Assembly: GCA_964451305.1 (NCBI GenBank)
Contig: CAYVHV010000021.1
Span: 1 to 64,000, forward strand
DNA: 64,000 nucleotides
From: SHLQ01 sp964451305
Lineage (GTDB): Bacteria; Actinomycetota; Acidimicrobiia; Acidimicrobiales; SHLQ01
Direction: 5' to 3'
Each line of letters opens with the position of its first letter. The stretch's first letter is position 1. Made by a program: the position numbers and the translations under genes. Below, in pieces: positions 16,527 through 24,922 of the stretch. A model generated the notes under the pieces. The model was given only the letters and a program-made list of their open reading frames with translations. It ran no database searches and was not told the origin of the DNA.

Positions 16527-18731
16527 CTAGAACTTACCGCGGCGACCACCGGAGCGACGCGAGCTCGACCGTGCCCGGCTTCGAGATCTGCTCCGAGAGC
16601 TGCTTCGTGAACGGCTACGACTGCGCGTGCTGCTACTCCGATAGCCGCGCCGCCCGCTTCCAGCTCCGAGGACGACTCCACCTCCGCTGTTTCGACGTTG
16701 CCGATTTTGCGCTGTGGTGTAGATCTGGTCGGCGATGTTCGCAATTCGTTGGCTCTCCGACAAGACCCGCTCTGGATCGGTTTGCACGTGCGATGACATC
16801 GAGGCGAATTCGGCTCGCAGACGGTCGACTTCGCCCTGGGCGTTCTTCGACTGACGCCCCGAAAACACGTGACTATCAACATGCCGATCGGCTCGGTCGA
16901 TCGCGTTCTGAGCGGCGCGCATCTGGGTGACGGCTGCATTTCGCACCCGCTCTCGTTCATCGACTCGCGCCTTAAACGTTGCGAGCTTTGTGTCGACCTC
17001 TTCACCGATGTCTTCAGCGAGCGCAATCGCGAGCAACGAATCGGGTGGAGACTGGCCAAGTGCTGCTTCAGCCTCGGCGAGATCCTCGGCCACTTCTCGA
17101 GCAAACTCGTGGGCTGGAGGCGCCAGATCGAGTTTCTTCGCACTCACGAAGTCGTTCAGCACCTGGACTTCAGCACGTGCTTCAGCCACGGCCTCTGGAG
17201 CGTCTCGCAATGCAGCGGCGAGATCGACGTCGAGCTCATCGAGTTCGTCGAGAAGCTCATCGGCCAAATCGACCGCAACATCTGCAGCGTCGAGGTCGGC
17301 AGTCACGTCGCGAAGAACCCCGACACTCCGAGGGATATCGCCGATGTTGTTCGCCGACACGAGATGTTGTTGTGCTCGCTCGAGCTGCTTGGCGGCCTCC
17401 GCCGGATGCTGAAGAAAGTCATCGAAAGAGTCGAGCGAGTGGGCGAGCTTCCAACGGTCGATCATCTCCCCCGCGGCTGCAACACGATGGAGCTGGCCGT
17501 CGGCTTCGCTACCCACGGTGCTTCGACGTAGCGCTGCGGCATCTCGACGTTCATCGAGCTGTTCGAGATCCGTCGCGATCGAATCCGCTTCGGTCACCAG
17601 CGGTGCAAGCGTTGGACGCAGCGTGTCGACATCGAGTCGAAGCGCGAATGCGTCGATGCGCCCCAACGCGGCGTCGAGCTGGTCGAGTCGTTGATCGGCA
17701 GCGGCGACATCCCAGCCTTCAGCGGATCGAGTGACAGCAGCGGCACGACCGGCGGCGATTCGGCCCGTTCCATGTGTATGAAGCGTTGCGAGCTCCTCCA
17801 CCGATCCGTCGAACTCGGCGAGGGTTGTTTCGAATGCCTGGAGGTCGGCCGCGTTCTCTTTGGCGATCGTCGCTGCTGCCGCCACATGGCTAAAGGCCTG
17901 CGACTGTGCTGCATCATCGAGCTCGGCAACAGCTGTGCCGTCGAGTTCAGACACTGGGGACCACGCGTCGTAGAGGCGACGCGAAGCAACAGCAGCGTCG
18001 TTCTGTGCTTGTTCGAGCCGTTCCAAACTCACTCCGGTCAGCCGCCCACCGAGTAGCGACGCCGATTGTTCGGCGTCGTACCAGCGCGCCTGAACCTCGG
18101 TGACCTCGCTCGACGCTGCGTCATAGCGAGCCGCGGCCTCAGCCTTCTCCCGTTGGTTCTTGCGGCGAACAGCAGCGACCCCAGCGCCGGCCCCGCCGAT
18201 TCCTGCAGCAACACCAACCCCACCAACAACCCATCCCAAGGTATTTGATGGCTCGGTTGCAAGACCGTCGACAGCTTCATCGACTCCAGCGGATAGACCC
18301 TGGCCAAAGTCCCCGTTTTGAAACCATGCCGCCATCCGCTCGAAGATGGCGTCGACATCGTCGTCGAGGCGATTCCGGAGGTTCTCGCCGTAGACGACGT
18401 TGAAGTCTCGGGTTTCGACCGAGACGGCAAGGACGACCGTGTCGTTCGCGACTTCTCCGGGAACGATGTACGCACCGGGACAATTGGCGAACGATGCCGC
18501 ATCGAGGTCTTGGCCTGCTGCGAGCGTGTCGATAGCGAAAACGTGAAAGTCGATGCCGGTTTCGGCCTCGGCATCTGCAATCGCGCTGCGAAGACCATCG
18601 GGGTCCGCAACGCCGTACAAGTCGATCAGATCATCGCAGCTATCGGCCTGAGCCCCCACGGGAACAGAAGGGGCAAGCACCGCCCCGGCACAGAGAGAAA
18701 TGGCCGCCATCGTGCGGAAAATTCGTTGCAT
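16527..18731 (-). CDS. TPM-domain-like secreted/membrane protein with long coiled coil and Arg-Ser tail
   Basis: 734 aa. Signal peptide 1-27, then a TPM (TLP18.3/Psb32/MOLO-1)-like extracytoplasmic domain (about 30-165: DLIDLYGVADPDGLRSAI..., VVLAVSVETRDFNVVYGENL). A Gly/Ala-rich TM helix (about 170-193) comes next. A very long, Ala/Asp/Glu-rich helical region (about 195-660) is probably coiled coil and cytoplasmic. The last 45 residues alternate Arg and Ser (RSRSRSRSSSRSRSRSRARS), ending GGRRGKF. The stretch around ARWYDAEQ...SRRLYDAWSPVSELD is paralogous to the small downstream-strand neighbour at 18831-19265. TAGGGT lies six bases before the ATG. Function unknown; envelope organisation is plausible. 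Confidence 0.75.
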   Translation of the reverse strand: MQRIFRTMAAISLCAGAVLAPSVPVGAQADSCDDLIDLYGVADPDGLRSAIADAEAETGIDFHVFAIDTLAAGQDLDAASFANCPGAYIVPGEVANDTVVLAVSVETRDFNVVYGENLRNRLDDDVDAIFERMAAWFQNGDFGQGLSAGVDEAVDGLATEPSNTLGWVVGGVGVAAGIGGAGAGVAAVRRKNQREKAEAAARYDAASSEVTEVQARWYDAEQSASLLGGRLTGVSLERLEQAQNDAAVASRRLYDAWSPVSELDGTAVAELDDAAQSQAFSHVAAAATIAKENAADLQAFETTLAEFDGSVEELATLHTHGTGRIAAGRAAAVTRSAEGWDVAAADQRLDQLDAALGRIDAFALRLDVDTLRPTLAPLVTEADSIATDLEQLDERRDAAALRRSTVGSEADGQLHRVAAAGEMIDRWKLAHSLDSFDDFLQHPAEAAKQLERAQQHLVSANNIGDIPRSVGVLRDVTADLDAADVAVDLADELLDELDELDVDLAAALRDAPEAVAEARAEVQVLNDFVSAKKLDLAPPAHEFAREVAEDLAEAEAALGQSPPDSLLAIALAEDIGEEVDTKLATFKARVDERERVRNAAVTQMRAAQNAIDRADRHVDSHVFSGRQSKNAQGEVDRLRAEFASMSSHVQTDPERVLSESQRIANIADQIYTTAQNRQRRNSGGGVVLGAGSGRRGYRSSSTRSRSRSRSSSRSRSRSRARSSSRRSGGRRGKF

Positions 18732-18743
18732 TCTCCGACCCTA
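18732..18743 (-). promoter_or_regulatory. -10 element of the TPM-domain gene (leaderless)
   Basis: Minus strand TAGGGT (18743-18738), six bases CGGAGA, then ATG. CGGAGA could double as a weak ribosome binding site. Confidence 0.45.
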
Positions 18744-18830
18744 GCCAACGAGCAATCTCAACCCGAAGTAGGAGGACGTTGGGATCGTTCTCGAATGGCG
18801 ATTGTTCGAGCGGTTCTGCACCGCACGTTG

Positions 18831-19265
18831 TCACCGGTGAGCGTCGAGAAGCTTTTCGAGGGCGTCGAGATCTTCGTCGAAGCGAGCGACGATTGCGAGC
18901 GCCTTGTGCTTGTGTTGGGTGACGGTCATTCTCGATTCGTCGTTGAACGACGCCACATCGTCGCTGTCGACGTCGCTGACCGGGAGCCACGCTTCGTAGA
19001 GCGAACGAGAGGTTTCGCGTGCTTTTGCTTCGGCTCGGTCGACCGCGTCACGTTCTTCGCCCATGAGGCCACCGGCGATGATCGGCGTCTCGATCTGCAG
19101 GTCGAACCATCGGGCTTGAGCAGCCGAGACTTTCTCGGCCGCGTCATCGAATTTGTCGACCGCTGCGCGAGTGTTCCCTTTGTTGGTGCGTCGGCGTGTC
19201 TTGACCCACATGCCACCCATTCCAGCTCCGAAGATCCCGCCGGCGAGGAGAAGCAATTCGATCAT
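18831..19265 (-). CDS. membrane-anchored coiled-coil protein, paralogue of the TPM protein's middle region
   Basis: 144 aa. N-terminal TM helix (about 2-21) with a basic stop (KTRRRTNKG), then one helical domain. The run AAQARWFDLQIETPIIAGGLM...SLYEAWLPVSDVDSDDVASFND aligns with VQARWYDAEQSASLLGGRLT...RLYDAWSPVSELDGTAVAELDD of the adjacent 734-aa protein. They are therefore paralogues, the small one keeping only TM plus first coiled-coil module. Its ATG overlaps the TetR gene's stop by four bases, so the two are co-transcribed. Confidence 0.7.
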   Translation of the reverse strand: MIELLLLAGGIFGAGMGGMWVKTRRRTNKGNTRAAVDKFDDAAEKVSAAQARWFDLQIETPIIAGGLMGEERDAVDRAEAKARETSRSLYEAWLPVSDVDSDDVASFNDESRMTVTQHKHKALAIVARFDEDLDALEKLLDAHR

Positions 19266-19876
19266 GGTGCAACCTTGGCGATAGCGGGCTGTGGGATAAG
19301 CGCCGCCTCGAGAAAACGCAGCAGTTCGGCGCGGCGCTCGGCGAGCGTTCGCAGACTTGGTTCAACACCCATTGCTCTCATCACCTCTACTTCGGTCGCA
19401 ACACCCATGATGGTTGAGTACAAGGAGAACAGGAGAAGACGGGCGTTGTTTCCAGCGACCCGACCTTCGGCGAGGGCGACTTCGAGCGAGCGCTGGGCCG
19501 CATCGATGTGCATCGACAGACGTCCGGTCAGTTGTATGGCGACGCTCGATCCGGGTCGAGAGGCTTCGCGGAGGAGACCGAGCAGCGCCGGGCGTTGAAG
19601 CGCAAGACGAAAGACGACGCGCACGGCGCTCTCCACCTGTGCGAGAACATCGTTTGGATCGACCCCTTCGACCTCGGAGTCGAGCTCGGCCATGAACTCG
19701 GTCGCGGCCTCATCGACGACAGCTTGGAAAAGGATTTGCTTGGAGTTGAAGTGGTAGAGAATCGATTGTTTGGCAATGTCGAGGTCTCGTGCGAGCGCGT
19801 CGAGCGAGGTGCCGTCGACGCCGGTCGTTCCGAACGACTGGAGCGCCGTTGAAAGAATGCGCTGTCGGGTGCTCAC
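19262..19876 (-). CDS. TetR family transcriptional regulator
   Basis: About 204 aa from the second of two adjacent GTG codons (19876); the frame extends to a TTG at 19894. Typical N-terminal HTH: RQRILSTALQSFGTTGVDGTSLDALARDLDIAKQSILYHFNSK. The C-terminal ligand domain is variable. TAGGAT lies seven bases before GTG 19876. A perfect 24-bp palindrome at 19903-19926 lies between it and the divergent acyl-CoA reductase operon, so it very likely represses both itself and that operon, with a fatty acid or acyl-CoA as plausible effector (inference). Confidence 0.9.
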   Translation of the reverse strand: MSTRQRILSTALQSFGTTGVDGTSLDALARDLDIAKQSILYHFNSKQILFQAVVDEAATEFMAELDSEVEGVDPNDVLAQVESAVRVVFRLALQRPALLGLLREASRPGSSVAIQLTGRLSMHIDAAQRSLEVALAEGRVAGNNARLLLFSLYSTIMGVATEVEVMRAMGVEPSLRTLAERRAELLRFLEAALIPQPAIAKVAP

Positions 19877-19902
19877 CACGATGATCCTAGTCAACAGGCT
19901 TT

Positions 19903-19926
19903 GTTCTCTACCAATTGGTAGAGAAC
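19903..19926. promoter_or_regulatory. perfect 24-bp palindromic operator (TetR type)
   Basis: Half-site GTTCTCTACC, centre AATT, then the exact reverse complement. It lies between the TetR gene and the FAR-HAD operon and covers the -35 region of both: the tetR -10 candidate is at 19889-19884 and the operon -10 candidate near TACTGAT at 19933-19939. Perfect dyads of this size beside a tetR gene are characteristic TetR-family operators. Confidence 0.85.
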
Positions 19927-19947
19927 GGCGATCTACTGATAGAACAC

Positions 19948-22338
19948 ATGCTTGTGATACCTGAACAACTAGCGGGAAAGCGCGTTGCGGTCACCGGGTC
20001 CACCGGTTTCCTCGGGACAGCGCTCGTCGAACGACTCGTTCGATCGGTCCCCGATTGTGAACTCATCCTGCTCGTCCGCCCTGGCCGACGAGGCGCCCAA
20101 GCTCGCGTCACCCGCGATGTCTTGAAGAACGATGCCTTCAACGGACTCCGAAACGAGATGGGCAAGGACGCCTTCAACGAGTACTGCGAACGCCGCGTCA
20201 CCGCCGTTGCCGGCGATGTTGGAACCGACGGCCTGGGACTATCCGGCGAAGACCTCGAGACCTGGCTGACCGCGGACGTCATCATTCACTCAGCCGCAAC
20301 GGTTTCGTTCGACTCGCCGCTCGACACTGCGGTCGAGGTCAACCTGCTCGGACCGCAACGGATCGCGAACCTGTGCAACGAACACAGCGTCACGCCTCAC
20401 CTCGTTGCAGTATCCACCTGCTACGTCGCTGGAAGCCGTCGAGGCTCAGCGCCAGAGCAGTTGGTCGACGAGAGCCCGTTCTTCGTCGATGTCGACTGGC
20501 GCCGCGAGGTCGATGCTGCACGCCGCAGCCGACTCGACGAGGAAACCGCAAGCCGTCAACCTGCGCGCCTCTCGCAGTTTCGCTCCGAGGCGCAACGAGA
20601 ACTCGGCGCTGTTGGAACGCCAGCGCTCGCCGCAAAGACCGAAACCCTCCGCCAAGCATGGGTCACTACCCAGATGGTCGAGAACGGTCGGGCCAGAGCG
20701 TCCTCACTTGGCTTTCCTGATGCATACGCCTACACCAAAGCTCTCGGAGAACTCGCTCTCGTGGAACGCCGCGAAGATGTTCCGGTGTCGATCGTCCGAC
20801 CATCGATTATCGAGTCGGCGTGGTCCGAGCCAGTGCCCGGTTGGATTCGCGGTTTCCGAATGGCCGAACCGGTCATCATCTCGTACGCCCGTGGCCTGTT
20901 GAGCGAATTCCCTGGAGTGCCCGAAGGCGTTGTCGACGTCATCCCGGTCGACATGGTCGTCGCGGCGATCGTCGCTGTTGCCGCCCGTGGCCCCAAGGAC
21001 GACGGCCCCGACGTCACCCAAGTAGCTTCGGGCAGCGCGAACCCGTTGCGCTATAAGAACTTGGTCGACTACGCAGAAGATTGGTTCACGCGGAACCCGA
21101 TCTATGACGAGCTCGGCCAGCCAATCGCTGTCGCTGCATGGCAGTTCCCCGGACGTGGCCGCGTCGAACGTCAACTCGTCCGGGCGCGGACCAGCCTCGA
21201 ACGGGCCGACCAAGTGCTCGAGAAGCTTCCGTTGCGCGGACGCACCGCGGCATACGCAATGGAACTTCAAGCCCGCAAAGAACTCCTCGACCAGGCGTCG
21301 GGGTACGTCGAGCTCTACGGCGCGTACGCGGAATGTGAAGCGCTATACGGCGTCGGCAACCTCCTCGAACTCTGGAATGAACTGTCCGAACAGGATCAGG
21401 CCGACTTCGGCTTCGACCCTCGGATTGTCGACTGGAAGCACTACGTCCAGAACGTCCACCTTCCGTCGGTCGTACGCCAAGCCCGCGCTAAGACCACACC
21501 GGGCAAAAAGATCGGACCGAGCCGGTCGACTCGATTGCGCGAACAGGTGCTCTCCCCCGATCGCCAGATGGCGGTCTTTGACTTGGAGAACACGATCATT
21601 GCATCGAACGTCGTGACTTCGTTCGCCTGGCTGGCTACCCGGAACCTGTCGCCGCGCGATCGCATGGTCTTTGCTGCCAAGGCGCTCTCACAAGGGCCGG
21701 GTTGGCTCGCGCTCGACCGCAAGGACCGCAGCGATTTCCTTCGAAGCTTCTATCGCAACTACCGCGGTGCCGAAGTCGACCAGATTGAAGCGGATGCGCA
21801 GGAGCTCCTGAGCGACTATCTGCTGACCAAGTCGTTCCCGGCTGCGATACGTCGGGTTCGGGCGCATCGAGCACTCGGTCACAAGACGCTGTTGATCACC
21901 GGTGCGCTCGACTTCGTCATCGAGCCCCTCCGCCCGCTGTTCGACGACATCATCTCCGCGGAGATGGGTTCGGTCAACGGCCGGTACACCGGCGGAATGA
22001 CGAGGGTCCCACCGACGGCGGAGAACCGGTATCAGGCCCTCGCCGACTACGCGAGTGCCCACGGCATCGATCTTCGAGAATCCGTGGCCTACGCCGACTC
22101 GAGCAGCGACCTACCCATGCTCGAAGCCGTGGGCTTCCCGGTGGCGGTCAACCCCGAGACAAAGCTCGCCAGCATCGCCCGCAAACGCGGGTGGCTGGTC
22201 GAGGACTTCCAGAAACAATCCGGCACACCGAGCCGACCTATCCCCCTCGCTCCACGAACAGGCGCACTCGCCGAACCCGTGCTGAGCGCAATGATGAACC
22301 GCAGCCCTGGTGTTGCTGAGGAGAAGACCCGACGATGA
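19948..22338 (+). CDS. fatty acyl-CoA reductase fused to HAD-type phosphatase
   Basis: 796 aa from ATG 19948. An in-frame TTG at 19915 lies inside the operator palindrome and is unlikely. N-terminal half (about 10-530): extended SDR of the fatty-acyl-CoA reductase type, with TGSTGFLGTALVERLV nucleotide motif, VAVSTCYVAG, and YAYTKALGE holding the catalytic Tyr and Lys. C-terminal half (about 545-770): HAD-IB/SerB-like phosphatase with motif I FDLENTI (the usual second Asp is Glu), LITGALDFVI (motif II) and YADSSSDLPMLEAVGFPVAVNP (motif IV). It would reduce an acyl-CoA to aldehyde or alcohol and hydrolyse a phospho-substrate. The LarA-like gene begins on its stop (ATGA). Confidence 0.88.
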   Translation: MLVIPEQLAGKRVAVTGSTGFLGTALVERLVRSVPDCELILLVRPGRRGAQARVTRDVLKNDAFNGLRNEMGKDAFNEYCERRVTAVAGDVGTDGLGLSGEDLETWLTADVIIHSAATVSFDSPLDTAVEVNLLGPQRIANLCNEHSVTPHLVAVSTCYVAGSRRGSAPEQLVDESPFFVDVDWRREVDAARRSRLDEETASRQPARLSQFRSEAQRELGAVGTPALAAKTETLRQAWVTTQMVENGRARASSLGFPDAYAYTKALGELALVERREDVPVSIVRPSIIESAWSEPVPGWIRGFRMAEPVIISYARGLLSEFPGVPEGVVDVIPVDMVVAAIVAVAARGPKDDGPDVTQVASGSANPLRYKNLVDYAEDWFTRNPIYDELGQPIAVAAWQFPGRGRVERQLVRARTSLERADQVLEKLPLRGRTAAYAMELQARKELLDQASGYVELYGAYAECEALYGVGNLLELWNELSEQDQADFGFDPRIVDWKHYVQNVHLPSVVRQARAKTTPGKKIGPSRSTRLREQVLSPDRQMAVFDLENTIIASNVVTSFAWLATRNLSPRDRMVFAAKALSQGPGWLALDRKDRSDFLRSFYRNYRGAEVDQIEADAQELLSDYLLTKSFPAAIRRVRAHRALGHKTLLITGALDFVIEPLRPLFDDIISAEMGSVNGRYTGGMTRVPPTAENRYQALADYASAHGIDLRESVAYADSSSDLPMLEAVGFPVAVNPETKLASIARKRGWLVEDFQKQSGTPSRPIPLAPRTGALAEPVLSAMMNRSPGVAEEKTRR

Positions 22339-23942
22339 GCCCCCGTAAAGCACCGCGCCCCGGTCTGGTTCTCGATGTTGACGCATCGACCCCACCAGTG
22401 TTGTTCCACCACGGTGAGAACTTCAAGATGGAGAAACTGCCCGTCGGTAGGTCTCGCATCATCTATCCGGCCGAACCAATGCGCGGCTTGGAGAATCCGA
22501 ACCAAGCAATCCGAGATGCACTCGAGAACCCGATCGATTCCGATCCGCTCCGTGCGCTCATGACGCCCGACATGAAGTTGACGATCGCATTTGATGACAT
22601 CAGCTTGCCGCTTCCCCCGATGCGTAAACCCGATGTGCGCCAGCGCATCATCGAAGCGGTCCTCGATATCGCCGCTGAAGTCGGTGTCGACGACGTGCAC
22701 ATCATCGCAGCGCTCGCGCTGCACCGTCGGATGACCGAAGCTGAACTCCGCCACGCCGTAGGCGACCGCGTCTACGACGCGTTCGCGCCGAGCGGACGCC
22801 TCTACAACCACGACGCTGAAGATCCCGATGGCATGACGCACCTCGGAGAAACCCTGCACGGCGAAGAGGTCCAGATCTCAAAGCGCGCCGTCGACAGCGA
22901 CCTCACCGTCTACGTCAACATCAACCTCGTGTCGATGGACGGCGGGCACAAGAGCACCGCCACCGGCCTTTCCGGCTACACCGCTCTTCGCCATCACCAC
23001 AACGTCGACACGATGCGCAAGTCGACATCGTTCATGGATCCGCCGAACTCGGAGCTTCACACGAAGAACTGGCGACAGGGCGACGTCATTCGCAACGCTG
23101 GGGTCAAGATCTTCCAGATCGAAACGACGATCAACAACAACACGTTCGGCGAAACCGGCCCGTTGTCGATGCTCCAAAAACGCGAATGGGAATGGACCGG
23201 CCGTGACCGGGCCAAGTTCCTCGCCATGCAAGGTGGCCTCAACTACATGTCCGCTGGCGCCCGCCGCCGGGTCTTCCACAATTGGAAGTCACCGTACGAG
23301 CTGACGTCGGTTCAGGCTGGCGAGATCGAAGCGGTACACAAGGTCACGACCGAAAACACCTACGCCCAGCAACTCGTACCCGTCGAGGGTCAGACCGACA
23401 TCATGACGATGGGTCTTCCCTACATCTCTCCGTACAACGTCAACTCGGTCATGAATCCGATTCTCGTGGCCGTCCTCGGCCTCGGATACTTCTTCAACCT
23501 GTACCGAGGAAAGCCGCTCGTGCGCAAGGGTGGGGTGCTCATCATGAGCCACCCCACACCGTGGGACTTCAATCCGGTGCATCATCCGAGCTACGTGGAC
23601 TTCTTCGAGCAGGTCCTCGCCGACACGACCGATCCGATCGAGATCGAAAAGAAGTACGAGAAGCAGTACGCCGAGGACGAGTGGTACCGCCACCTGTATC
23701 GGACGAGCTATGCCTACCACGGCGTTCACCCGTTCTACATGTGGTACTGGTGCGCTCATGCCCTCGAACACCTCGGTCAAACGATCATCGTCGGTGGCGA
23801 TCCAAAGGCCGTACGCCGACTTGGGTTCCGCCCCGCATCGACACTCCAAGACGCACTGGAAATGGCGACCGACACCGTCGGCCCACAGCCCACGATCACC
23901 CACTTCCACAACCCACCGATGCTCATGGCGGACGTGAAGTAG
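22335..23942 (+). CDS. LarA-like (nickel-pincer racemase fold, DUF2088) protein
   Basis: 535 aa. The N-terminal 300 residues look LarA-like: FDDISLPLPPM at the position of LarA's DxTRPxP, then VDDVHIIAALALHRRMTEAEL (LarA's ATGTHRxMTxxEL) and LYNHDAEDPDGMTHLG. GGHKSTATGLSG corresponds to LarA's GGRKxxxPG segment with the pincer Lys. LarA interconverts D/L-lactate with a nickel-pincer nucleotide; related proteins use other 2-hydroxyacids. The substrate here is unknown. The C-terminal 200 residues are rich in Tyr, His and Trp, contain a hydrophobic stretch (NPILVAVLGLGYFFNLYRG) and are not recognised. Overlaps the FAR-HAD stop by four bases; PlsC follows two bases after. Confidence 0.65.
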   Translation: MSPRKAPRPGLVLDVDASTPPVLFHHGENFKMEKLPVGRSRIIYPAEPMRGLENPNQAIRDALENPIDSDPLRALMTPDMKLTIAFDDISLPLPPMRKPDVRQRIIEAVLDIAAEVGVDDVHIIAALALHRRMTEAELRHAVGDRVYDAFAPSGRLYNHDAEDPDGMTHLGETLHGEEVQISKRAVDSDLTVYVNINLVSMDGGHKSTATGLSGYTALRHHHNVDTMRKSTSFMDPPNSELHTKNWRQGDVIRNAGVKIFQIETTINNNTFGETGPLSMLQKREWEWTGRDRAKFLAMQGGLNYMSAGARRRVFHNWKSPYELTSVQAGEIEAVHKVTTENTYAQQLVPVEGQTDIMTMGLPYISPYNVNSVMNPILVAVLGLGYFFNLYRGKPLVRKGGVLIMSHPTPWDFNPVHHPSYVDFFEQVLADTTDPIEIEKKYEKQYAEDEWYRHLYRTSYAYHGVHPFYMWYWCAHALEHLGQTIIVGGDPKAVRRLGFRPASTLQDALEMATDTVGPQPTITHFHNPPMLMADVK

Positions 23943-23944
23943 CG

Positions 23945-24919
23945 ATGGAACCAACCGACTTCCGCTCACGGGTTTCCCGGCGACTCGCCGGCACCGAAGT
24001 ACCCCTCGTCGGCAAATTGCGTAAGCCGCTCCAAGCATTGCCGTTTCCGTACAACGCACCGACGGTTCCACAATCTGTAGAGCTGCCCGAGTGCTCGACG
24101 ATGACCGGCACGAACTTCCCGACCGATTGGGCGCGAAGCGAACCCGCCCGCATGACGCGAGCGGTCCTTATCGACACGATGGTGCGCCCGGTCATGAACG
24201 GCTTAGCTCAGCCGACCAAACGCGGTGCCGATCGCCTGAGTGAGCTGAGAGGTCCAGCGGTGTTCGCCGCGAACCATCACAGCCATCTCGACACTCCCCT
24301 GTTGTTGAGCGCGCTCCCAACGCCATGGCGTCATCACGTCGTCATCGGCGCAGCTGCCGACTACTTCTTCGGCACCCGTGTCACCGGGGCGCTGTCCGCA
24401 TTGGTCATCGGAGCAATACCGATCGATCGCACCAAGATCAGCCGAAGCTCGACCGATCTCGCACGTGATCTCATCGGCGAGGGTTGGTCGCTCGTCGTCT
24501 TTCCCGAAGGCGGCCGCAGTCCCGATGGGTGGGGCCAACCGTTCCGTGGTGGCGCTGCGTTCATTGCGCAACGGACGAACGTTCCCGTGGTGCCCGTCCA
24601 CATCGAAGGAACCGGCCGAATTCTCGGCAAGGGCAACTCGGTCCCACGCCCGAGCCGCACCACGATCACCTTCGGCGAGCCAATCCACTGCGGCGAAGAC
24701 GAGGACGCTCGGTCGTTCAATGCCCGCATCGAAGATCGTGTGGCCGAACTCGCCGACGAGGCAATGACCGATTGGTGGCAAGCAAAGAAGCGAGCCCACC
24801 ATGACGAGACCCCGAAGCTCACCGGCCCACAGACAGCGTCGTGGCGCCGGGTGTGGGAACTCGACAGTGAACGTCCAAAGTTTGGCCGCTCAAAGGCCAA
24901 GTCCTGGCCTCGCGGCTAG
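23945..24919 (+). CDS. 1-acyl-sn-glycerol-3-phosphate acyltransferase-like (PlsC) protein
   Basis: 324 aa from ATG 23945; the longer frame upstream overlaps the LarA-like gene and is spurious. PlsC blocks: NHHSHLD (HX4D, block I), AIPIDRTK (block II), VVFPEGGRSPDG (block III) and VPVVPVHIEGTG (block IV). It transfers an acyl group from acyl-CoA or acyl-ACP to a lyso-lipid or alcohol. The N-terminal 95 residues have no recognised domain. Last gene of the TetR-controlled operon with FAR-HAD and the LarA-like gene, which points to a specialised lipid (fatty alcohol, ether or ester lipid) as the product (inference). Confidence 0.88.
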   Translation: MEPTDFRSRVSRRLAGTEVPLVGKLRKPLQALPFPYNAPTVPQSVELPECSTMTGTNFPTDWARSEPARMTRAVLIDTMVRPVMNGLAQPTKRGADRLSELRGPAVFAANHHSHLDTPLLLSALPTPWRHHVVIGAAADYFFGTRVTGALSALVIGAIPIDRTKISRSSTDLARDLIGEGWSLVVFPEGGRSPDGWGQPFRGGAAFIAQRTNVPVVPVHIEGTGRILGKGNSVPRPSRTTITFGEPIHCGEDEDARSFNARIEDRVAELADEAMTDWWQAKKRAHHDETPKLTGPQTASWRRVWELDSERPKFGRSKAKSWPRG

Positions 24920-24922
24920 GCG

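Noticed and set aside
23282..23944. 5' extension of the PlsC frame
   Set aside because: Overlaps the LarA-like gene in another frame and codes for Arg/His-rich nonsense; PlsC similarity begins after ATG 23945.
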